Source of the DNA: Falsiroseomonas sp044348345
Lineage (GTDB): Bacteria > Pseudomonadota > Alphaproteobacteria > Acetobacterales > Acetobacteraceae
Length of the DNA stretch: 20,657 bases
NCBI GenBank assembly: GCA_044348345.1
Contig: JBIKSZ010000039.1
Coordinates: 1 to 20,657, forward strand
Reading direction: 5' to 3'
Positions 6,901 through 14,200 of this stretch are shown one piece after another (position 1 is the first letter of the stretch; the number at the start of each line of letters is the position of its first letter). The translations under genes were made by a program, and so were the position numbers. The notes under the pieces are model-generated. The model made no database searches. It was not told the DNA's origin and saw only the letters and a list, made by a program, of their open reading frames with translations.

Positions 6901-9900
6901 GGAGGAACGGCAAGCCGCGCCTTATCATGTGGCAGGTGATCCGCCGTCGCCGCATCCCATAACACGCCCTCGGAGGCGGCGAGTTCGGCGTCGGTGAAGA
7001 AACCTGCCTGGCCGTTCACCACCTCGAGCAACGGCCTGCCATCGGACTCAGCCTCGTAGGAAAAGAAGAAGAGCCCGACATCGCCGTGCCGCGCGTGACC
7101 ATCCACCTTGATCGTGTAGCGCAAGCGCTGGCCTTGCTCCGGCAGTGGGCCCAGGAAACGCAGATCGCAGCCCAGTAGCCGGTAGACGCGCTCGGAGCGG
7201 TTCGCGAGGTCGGCGCCCAGCCAAGAGATCAACAGAAGATCAGCCTGGCCGGCCTCGATCACGTAGCCCGGCTGCATGCGTCCAAGATGGAGGTACCAGG
7301 CGGCTGGCTTCACATCCGTCTCGGTTACGATGCGGCCCAGGCCCATGGAGAGCGGCGCGCCATCGATCTCCATCACACGGTCGACCAGCAGTAACGGCGG
7401 TGCTGGCATGCGCACCAGCCGTCGGTACCCATCCAAGGCGGCAAACTCTGGCCCGAGCACGGTGGCGAGTGGCCCGGTTGCCAGCGCCTCCAAAGCGTTC
7501 CGGTCGAAGAGCGGCAGCATTGCGGCGGCAGCCTTCCCATCCGGCGTGGGAAAAGTGACCGGTTGATCGGCCAGATTTGGCGGTGCGCCGTGCGACGATA
7601 GCAACGCAGCCTCACTAGCGGCCATGAAGCGTTGCAGAAGGTCCGTCGTCAGTGCCAGGTGGTGACGATGCGCCGTGGTCATTGCGGCATGCGCGTCCAG
7701 CAGGTTGCTTTGCCCGCCTGCGATCATGGGCGCTGCGATGATATCTGTGGCGGCGGCTTGTGCTGGCGGTAGGGCAGGCGCCGCAAGAAGAAGGCGCGGC
7801 ACGCCGAGGTCCTCCAGCCTGATTGCGGGTGGATGGGCCGCGGTCAGGAGGTGTCCCGTGCGGTTGCGGGGCTGTCGCACCGGGCATGTGCCGCTCGCCT
7901 CCTCAGCCCTCGGCGCGAGCCGCCCAGCCAAAGCAGCCCAGTCGAGCATGACGCCTGCGGCGGCGAGGCTGCCGCACGCATCAAGCAGTTGCTCGACCGC
8001 GCCGCGTCCGTGCTCATCGAGTGCAACCGCGAGGTATGGCTTGCCCTGCAATGTCCTGTGGATCGCGCGGGTACAATTCGACCTGGGGCCATGCTCGATG
8101 AAGATCCGGACGCCGTCCTCCCAGGCGCGCAGGATGGTTGCCGGGAAATCGACGGTGCCCAGGGCCTGGCGGGTCAGGGCATCCGCCACTGTTGCGGTAT
8201 CCGCCAAATAGCTCCGGTTCCAGGCATTTCCGTAGATCCGAAGCCCGTCCACCGGCGCGACGGAGCGCGTGTGCAACCCCTTCCAGAGAAGCTCGATCGG
8301 CTCCACTACGGGCGCGTGGCAGGCCAGATCGAAGCCAGCGCGGATCATCCGTCCGTGGCCGAGCCTTCCGGCCAAGGTCATGCAGGCATCCGCGGAGCCG
8401 CCCACCAGGCAGTCCGATGCACTGTTGAGGATCGTCAGATAAATCGCCGGGATATCCCGCATGGCGGCACGGACACGCTCTGGCGTGTCGGAGACATACC
8501 AGTTCTCCCATGCCCTGCCCGGCAGCCCTTGCTGCGCCCAATGCGCCCTTGCCGCCTGATGTTGACCCGCAAGATGGACATCATACAGGCCCGAGGCTTG
8601 CACCTCCCTGAGCATGCCGCCCATATCGTCCCAGAGCCCTAGCGCGAACAGCGCGTTGGTCTCACCGGATGACAGGCCGAGCAAGGCATGGGGGCGCAGG
8701 CCGAGCGTTCCGAGTGTCAGTTCCGCATGGACCTGGCACAGGAACGAGGAACCGCAGAGCTGTTGGTAGTCGTTGGGCAGGATCGTCCCGTCATGGGCCC
8801 ACCCGGCCAATTCCCGCAGCGGTACGCAACGTGCGTGCAGGCGCTCCGCCAGTTCAGGGAAAGCTCGCAGGAGGTCATCACCCATGCCGGGATAGGCGGC
8901 GGCCGCGCCCGTAAAGACGAAGGCTGTCTCGCCACCGGCCAGTTCCTGCGCCAGTGCGGGATCCAGCGCAGGTGCCCGCGGTACGTGGTGCGCACCGATA
9001 GCGGGCCTTGGGAGGGCTGGCGCGGCGCTTCGGACGATGACCGCAGCGACTTCGCCGCCCAGGGCCGTCAGATCGATCCGTGCAGCCCGGCCGGCTTCCC
9101 CAGGCAGCCAAGGCGCTGTGCCGCTTTCGGTGGGCCAAAGCGCATACCGAATTCCCGCCACACAGCCGGCCACTTCCAGCAGGCCGGATGCTGCATGCGC
9201 ATGCCCGACGGCACGCCCAGCGATGCCCGCCGGCCATCCTGGCAACGCAGCATCGCGCGGCGCGCGGCCTCCAGCTGCCGCCATCCCTGCCTCGATCGTC
9301 GCAAGGATGGTTTCTCCCAAGGCTCGGGCTTCTGACACTCGCCGCAGCGCAAGCACCACGGCGCCATCTCCCGGTTGATGGCGTGAGGCAGGTAGCAGAT
9401 GGGCTACAGCGGCGGCATGCACGGGCTCCGCCGCGAGATCTACCGCGCCGACGATCGCCAGGTCCGCCTCGCCGCTGCGCAACGCGCGGATCGCGATCTC
9501 CAGCGCTCGGATTCCTGAAAGCTCCTCCGCTGCGACGGTAAATCCGGGGCCGTCGAGGTCCAGCGCCGCATTGATCCTGTTGGCCGGCATGTTCGGCATG
9601 CAGCCGGCCACCTCGGCAGCGCCCAGCCTTGCCACACCGGTGGCGGCAGGCTCCACGTCTGGTAGAAGCTCGGGCAGTCGCAACCGGAATGCATGGCGCG
9701 CTGCCTCGGCATCGCATTGCGCGCCGATAACGGTGATGGTGCGCCCCGCAGGCCGCATGCTGAGCCCGGCAAGTGCTTCGGCAGCCAGCAAGCCCGGCAG
9801 CAATTGCTGCGGCAACGCGCGTGCCAGATCCGCAGGAGGGGTCCTAAACAGGTCTGGCGGAATCTCGATTGTCTGCAGGGCGCCGCCGCCGGATGTTCCC

Positions 9901-11291
9901 AGGCAATCGACGAGGCCTGCGGCGCTGTCGGCGTGTGCCGTGCGGAGCGCCATGCCGACGATGGCGATCCCCTCCTCCGGACGGGATATGCTGCGACGAG
10001 TGGACGGCGCGGGACGGCTGGTGGATGGCCCCTCCATGACCATGTGGGCATTATTGCCGCCGAAGCCAAAGGCGCTGACAGCCGCCAGCCGCGCGGCCTG
10101 CCCTGACCAGGCCATCGGAGCCTCAAGCAGGCGGAAGGGGCTATTGTCCAGCGACGCGCTCCGTGGCCCGTCCAGCCGCATCGGCGGTAGCATGCCCCTG
10201 TGCAGGGCAAACACCGCCTTGATAGCGCCCGCGGCGCCGGCCGCCGTTACCGGATGCCCAATCTGGGCCTTGATCGAGCCGATCGGCAGCGTGGTCGGCC
10301 TGTCGTGCTGGATTTCGGCCAGGGCTTCCAGCTCGGTGGCGTCGCCACGCGCCGTCCCGGTCGCGTGGCATTCCACGAAACCGATATCATGCGGCGCCAC
10401 CTGGGCCGCCAGCAATGCGGCGGCGATGGCACGCCGCTGCCCCGCGGCGCTGGGCGCCAACAAGCCGCCTGCGCGGCCGTCATTGGAGAGGCCGACCCCC
10501 CGGATCACGGCCAGCACGCGATTGCCGGCGGCGTATGCGCGATCGAGGCGCCGCAGCAGTAGCACCGCGGCACCCTCGGCCGGCACCAATCCATCCGCCT
10601 CGGCATGGAAGGGGCGGCTGCGGCCGGTTGGGCTCATCGCGCCCAGAGCCTGGAAACCAGCCTGCAGAACCAGTGGGTCGATCGCGTTGACGCCGCCCAC
10701 CAGCATCAGTTCAGCCTCGTCGTCAGCGAGGCGTTCCGCCGCAAGCTTGATCGCATACAGCGACGAGGCGCATGCGGCATCGAGCGCAAAACAGGCCCGG
10801 CCCAGCCCAAGATGGCGGCCGAGCAAATGCACGGGAAGTCCGGATGAAAAGCGATCGGCCGCCCTGGAGGGCGCTACTTCGCCTAACCAGAAGTCTTCGG
10901 CCCAAGCCGCCAAGCCCCGCGTCGGATAGGACAGGTTACCGAGGATGGCGCCGGCGCCATCCAGGATCGCATCGCCCGGGGAGAAACCGGCTTGCCGCAA
11001 TGCCTGGAGGGAAGCGGCCAATGGCCAGGCGAGGACCGGATCCTTAACGCCGGGCAGCCCGCCCGCAAGCGGCAATTGGCCTGAAGGCAGAATGCCGCCC
11101 GCCACGAAACCGCCTGAGCCCGGGATGTGCTGCCCGATCCCCAGGCGCGCGGCCGAGGCGCGCCAGCGCTCCGGCGGCGCATCGCCCAGCGCACATCCGC
11201 CTGACAAGGCTAGGTCCCAGAGTTGTTCCGCATCGGTGGCGCCGGGCAGCACGCAGCCCAGGCCAATGACCGCTACAGGGACTTGGCTCAC
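3993..11291 (-). CDS. PfaC-like synthase: KS-CLF-AT-4x hot-dog-PKS DH
   Basis: A 2432-aa multidomain lipid synthase. Domains in order: ketosynthase about 1-425 with the complete triad Cys174 (DAACASS), His309 and His346. Chain-length factor about 440-770, where Glu589 replaces the Cys. Acyltransferase about 790-1110 with Ser874 (GLSSG) and His992. A helical linker about 1190-1235. Hot-dog 1 about 1290-1460 (WYLHLGRMQPG, non-catalytic type). Hot-dog 2 about 1480-1690, FabA-like with His1547 and Glu1561. Hot-dog 3 about 1725-1860 (no GHF motif). Hot-dog 4 about 1885-2030 with His1924 but Gln1938. A PKS-type dehydratase about 2035-2320 with His2054, FHGPAFQ and Asp2225, then a short tail. Hot-dog 2 would make or isomerise the double bonds. 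The start is GTG at 11291, overlapping the upstream stop as GTGA, so translation is probably coupled. There is no separate PfaB; this internal AT may serve instead. The overall class is clear, the product is not. Confidence 0.93.
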   Translation of the reverse strand: MSQVPVAVIGLGCVLPGATDAEQLWDLALSGGCALGDAPPERWRASAARLGIGQHIPGSGGFVAGGILPSGQLPLAGGLPGVKDPVLAWPLAASLQALRQAGFSPGDAILDGAGAILGNLSYPTRGLAAWAEDFWLGEVAPSRAADRFSSGLPVHLLGRHLGLGRACFALDAACASSLYAIKLAAERLADDEAELMLVGGVNAIDPLVLQAGFQALGAMSPTGRSRPFHAEADGLVPAEGAAVLLLRRLDRAYAAGNRVLAVIRGVGLSNDGRAGGLLAPSAAGQRRAIAAALLAAQVAPHDIGFVECHATGTARGDATELEALAEIQHDRPTTLPIGSIKAQIGHPVTAAGAAGAIKAVFALHRGMLPPMRLDGPRSASLDNSPFRLLEAPMAWSGQAARLAAVSAFGFGGNNAHMVMEGPSTSRPAPSTRRSISRPEEGIAIVGMALRTAHADSAAGLVDCLGTSGGGALQTIEIPPDLFRTPPADLARALPQQLLPGLLAAEALAGLSMRPAGRTITVIGAQCDAEAARHAFRLRLPELLPDVEPAATGVARLGAAEVAGCMPNMPANRINAALDLDGPGFTVAAEELSGIRALEIAIRALRSGEADLAIVGAVDLAAEPVHAAAVAHLLPASRHQPGDGAVVLALRRVSEARALGETILATIEAGMAAAGGRAPRDAALPGWPAGIAGRAVGHAHAASGLLEVAGCVAGIRYALWPTESGTAPWLPGEAGRAARIDLTALGGEVAAVIVRSAAPALPRPAIGAHHVPRAPALDPALAQELAGGETAFVFTGAAAAYPGMGDDLLRAFPELAERLHARCVPLRELAGWAHDGTILPNDYQQLCGSSFLCQVHAELTLGTLGLRPHALLGLSSGETNALFALGLWDDMGGMLREVQASGLYDVHLAGQHQAARAHWAQQGLPGRAWENWYVSDTPERVRAAMRDIPAIYLTILNSASDCLVGGSADACMTLAGRLGHGRMIRAGFDLACHAPVVEPIELLWKGLHTRSVAPVDGLRIYGNAWNRSYLADTATVADALTRQALGTVDFPATILRAWEDGVRIFIEHGPRSNCTRAIHRTLQGKPYLAVALDEHGRGAVEQLLDACGSLAAAGVMLDWAALAGRLAPRAEEASGTCPVRQPRNRTGHLLTAAHPPAIRLEDLGVPRLLLAAPALPPAQAAATDIIAAPMIAGGQSNLLDAHAAMTTAHRHHLALTTDLLQRFMAASEAALLSSHGAPPNLADQPVTFPTPDGKAAAAMLPLFDRNALEALATGPLATVLGPEFAALDGYRRLVRMPAPPLLLVDRVMEIDGAPLSMGLGRIVTETDVKPAAWYLHLGRMQPGYVIEAGQADLLLISWLGADLANRSERVYRLLGCDLRFLGPLPEQGQRLRYTIKVDGHARHGDVGLFFFSYEAESDGRPLLEVVNGQAGFFTDAELAASEGVLWDAATADHLPHDKARLAVPPAPSSRRRFGWEQVLALATGDAHACFGDSHAAAASHTRTPGLPGGRLLLLHEVDVFEPSGGPWGRGYLRAMRRLDPGDWFFEGHFLNDPCMPGTVMFEGCLQAMAFHIAALGFTLPRDGWRFEPVPGETFKLRCRGQAAPSARDLVYEVFVEEVVGGETPTLYADLLCTVDGLKAFHCRRMALRLVPDWPLISGAKGAAPLEASLTVAEVDGVQFTQDTLLACALGRPSHAFGPRFARFDDGQSLPRLPAPPFHFVSRIVAVDGELGVMRDGMSVEALCEIPDDAWFTEGPLGVMSLAPLLEAALQPCGWLATFAGIPLRTTETLFFRNLDGDCEILETVRRGAGPLVTRVELTGHSHIGDMTIVSFSVEGRQGTRMAIKLTSSFGFFPAAALVAQAGLRPGPDELAILARPPTATRPVERDRLGMLRQVTGLWPDGGRCGLGLARADVEVSPSAWFFRAHFHGDPVQPGSLGLQAMGELLRHAMVAFGMTQGMTNPYFRQAGDSGKLTWRYRGQVTPMTATVQVIVEVLERGGTISAGRVSVRARGTLWADGRKLYEAELGLVAEDATDAPRIGPQMALAAGEGTWLADHRPTYTLPALPLAGAALFLVLGSNRPGPEQRLVAVQSLRMLRWGVAREGSLILRTRQSHQRPAHVWLDAWQPSPSPDSAGFTPLAEGQLAFAPDYAPAPAAWTGLQADQLVHAPKEGGPDLYADGMLFHGPAFQALKRLHRGAGVAIAELACPTPAADAPDTREAFDPVLLDAVTQSLPNDSLASWVPGIQADTIGYPTALRILNLYAPANEWSAAIVLLRGFADAHGGLSVSFQIHLGGHVVADGVLDYTLFPATRLGKLSAAARTAFMRDRQAVPEATLFRRCKGPATPPTTLATVQDISEAAWFPGLVEHVYGISGEPRGKLDELAVRDHAAWQLGVHPSSIRWDRARGLAFEVHSPERAMDVGVTLRDGRCTVTG

Positions 11292-14200
11292 GCCCGGCGC
11301 GCCACGCTCTTCATGAGGACGACATCCGCCTCGCCGGTTCCGGGTGGCGCCTGTAACTCCGCCAGGAACGCTGCAGCGCCCTCGGCGTAGCCGATGACCT
11401 CGATGCCACGCTGTTGGAAGGCGTGGCGCAGGGCAGCATCAACCATCCCGCCCTCCCAGGGTCCCCATCCCAAGTTGCGCACCAGGCATGCGTCACCGCG
11501 GCGGCGTGCCTCCCCCTGCGCCATCGCCGCCAGTACGCCGTTTGCATAGGCGTAGTCTGATTGCCCGGCATTCCCGTAGCGACCTGCAACCGAACCGAAG
11601 CAAATAAGAAAACGCAACGCGTCATCCCGCGTCGCTGAAAGAAGGTTCTCCAACCCCGTCACCTTGGTGCCGATCACCAGTTCTAGCTGCTCCGGCGTTT
11701 TGTCCGCGATATGGCGATCGGCCAGGGCGCCGGCCGCATGGATGATGCCATCGATCCTACCCCAGCGCTGGCGCGCAGTCGTCGCGGCTTTGTCGACAGC
11801 ATCGCGGTCGCGGATGTCCAGGCTCAGATAGATCGTCTCTGCACCCGCGTCCTCCAGGGCGCGCAAGGTATCTCGAATTTCGCGTTGTGCGCGCAGGCTA
11901 GACAGGCGGCCCATCAGGTCGCGCGGAGAGATCGCCGTCCCCTGCGCCGCAGCGTCGGCCAGGATGGCATCGCGGAGTGCATTGCCGGCATCCGCCACGT
12001 CGTCATGTGGGAAGGGGGCCTTGGGCAAGGCGGTCCGGCCCAGCAAGGCCAGTCGTGGTCGCAGTTCTTTGGACAAGGCGATGAGGCACGCCGCCGCGAT
12101 GCCCCGCGCACCGCCCGAAACCAGCAGGGCAGGACGATCCGGCATAGCAAGGCCATTTACCGCTGCGTGGGCCAGGGGCGCTTCACGCTCACGCGAGACG
12201 AGGCGCAGCCCGGCAGCTGTGAGCGCCACCTCGGGCTCCGGGTCGCCGCACAGTGCTTCATCCAGAACCTGCTCTACGACGCGCGCAAGCGGTGCGTCGC
12301 CAATATCGATCGCCGTGGCGGAGAGGCCCGGCAACTCAGCAGCGGCGGTTCGCAGGAGTGGAGCGATCCCGCCACACCACGCGGCATGATGCATGGCGCT
12401 CGCCAGGTAGCTCTGGCCGTCTAGGCGATGCAGCGCCACCAACCTGCGTGGCGGTTGCGCCGCGAGATTTTGGAGCAGCGAGACCAACTCCATGGCCTGG
12501 CGCAACGCCCCCGCGGTTCCCGGCCCCGCCTGCAGGGTCGAGAGGACTAGGAGCGCCTGTGCGGGTGCACCTTCGACGGCCAGCTGCACGCCACGTCCGC
12601 GACATGCCTGGACAAGGCAAGACCGCTCCTCCGGCGTGCCGCCATGAATGCCCACCGTCATGCTCCCGGCTTTGGTGCCGCCGCGCTTCGTCGCCAGGGG
12701 GCAGACCTCGCCGGAGCGCTCCAGGCGCGTGAGCGGACCCGAGCCTAGCAGTGGAACTGACGGTTGCGGCACCGCCTGGGGTGTGGCGCCGCCGCCGAGG
12801 CGTTCAATGATGGCCTGCAGGCTGGACAGCATGCCGAGTTCATGCGGCGCGAGGCGCGGCAGGCCGGAGATTCGCTCTTCCGTAGCAGCGAGAATCTCGA
12901 CCCGCTTGATGGAATCGATGCCGAGATCCGCCTCCAGTTCCATCTCGGGACGGAGCATCTCCACGGGGTACCCGGTCTTCTCCGCGACGATCGCCATGAC
13001 CTGCGCGGCCAGGCTTGGGCCGCCTTGCTCCACGCGAGGGCCAGGCGACCCGCCGATGGCAGGCTTGGTAACACCGGCTTCGGTCTCACCGAGGCGTTCA
13101 ATGATGGCCTGCAGGCTGGACAGCATGCCGAGTTCATGCGGCGCGAGGCGCGGCAGGCCAGAGATTCGCTCTTCCGTAGCAGCGAGAATCTCGACCCGCT
13201 TGATGGAATCGATGCCGAGATCCGCCTCCAGTTCCATCTCCGGGCGGAGCATCTCCACGGGGTACCCGGTCTTCTCCGCGACGATCGCCATGACCTGCGC
13301 GGCCAGGCTTGGGCCTTGCGCCGCCGACGCTTGCGGCTGGGCGGGCAGCGATGGCGCAATTGGCGGGAGCGGCATGGCCGGTTGCAGCGCCATCACCGGC
13401 GGGTACGCCATCATCGGCAGCGGCGGCGGCGGCGGCAGCGCCGTGACCGAAGCGACGCCCGGCGATGTCTCGATCTGCGCGAGCGAAGCCTGTGGGTTTA
13501 TCGCCAGCCGCAATGCGGTCTCGCTGACCCGTAGGTACGCCGCATGGGTTTCCGCCATTGCGCGTTGTACCTCGATATGGACCTCGGCCATTTGGCGATG
13601 AATGGCCGCTATCCCATGGACATCGGCGATGCAACGCGCTTTGAGAGTGGGGGGTGCCGATGGCAGGCGCGTGTCGGGCGCTATCCCGGCCGGCGCCGGC
13701 AAGATTCTGGCCGGGTCTGTGACGTCTGGCATGGTTTGGACTTGCGGCTTTCGGTGCGTCGGCTCTTGGGGCGGTGCGGAGGGGAGGTTCGGTGGAGGCA
13801 ACGCAGCAGCGCCGCCCGCCGGCGGATAGGGCTTGCCGAGATTGGCCCCTCCCACCAGGACCGTGGCGCCGGAACCGGAAAGCGGTGGCGGTGGATCGAC
13901 AGCATCCCGCCAGGCAAAGGACAGGTCCAGTTCGATGCCGGCTACCAGCAACTGCCCAAGCGCCGCCCAGAATGCCTTCAGCCCATCGGATGATGGTGCG
14001 TCCAGGCTGACGGCCAGGTGCTCACGTTCGCCCAGGATGCGCCGCACCAACGCGGTAAGTGCACCGCCCGGGCCGGGCTCCACGAACGTGCGGATGCCAT
14101 CGGCGTACATCCGTTCAATCATCTCGGCGAAGCGCACGGGTTGATGAAGCTGCGCCGCGAGCGAGGCCCTGATCGTGTCGGCCTCCGCGGGGAAGATCTG

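Noticed and set aside
9571..10929. Plus-strand open frame of 452 codons
   Set aside because: It is a Ser/Ala/Arg-rich shadow of the KS-CLF region on the minus strand, where all ketosynthase catalytic motifs are intact.
12795..13315. A CRISPR-like or satellite repeat
   Set aside because: There are only two long units, both in frame and coding for complete ACP domains, so a domain duplication explains them.
12648..13601. Plus-strand frame with an internal repeated protein sequence
   Set aside because: The repeat is simply the antisense of the duplicated ACP units, and the frame has no independent support.
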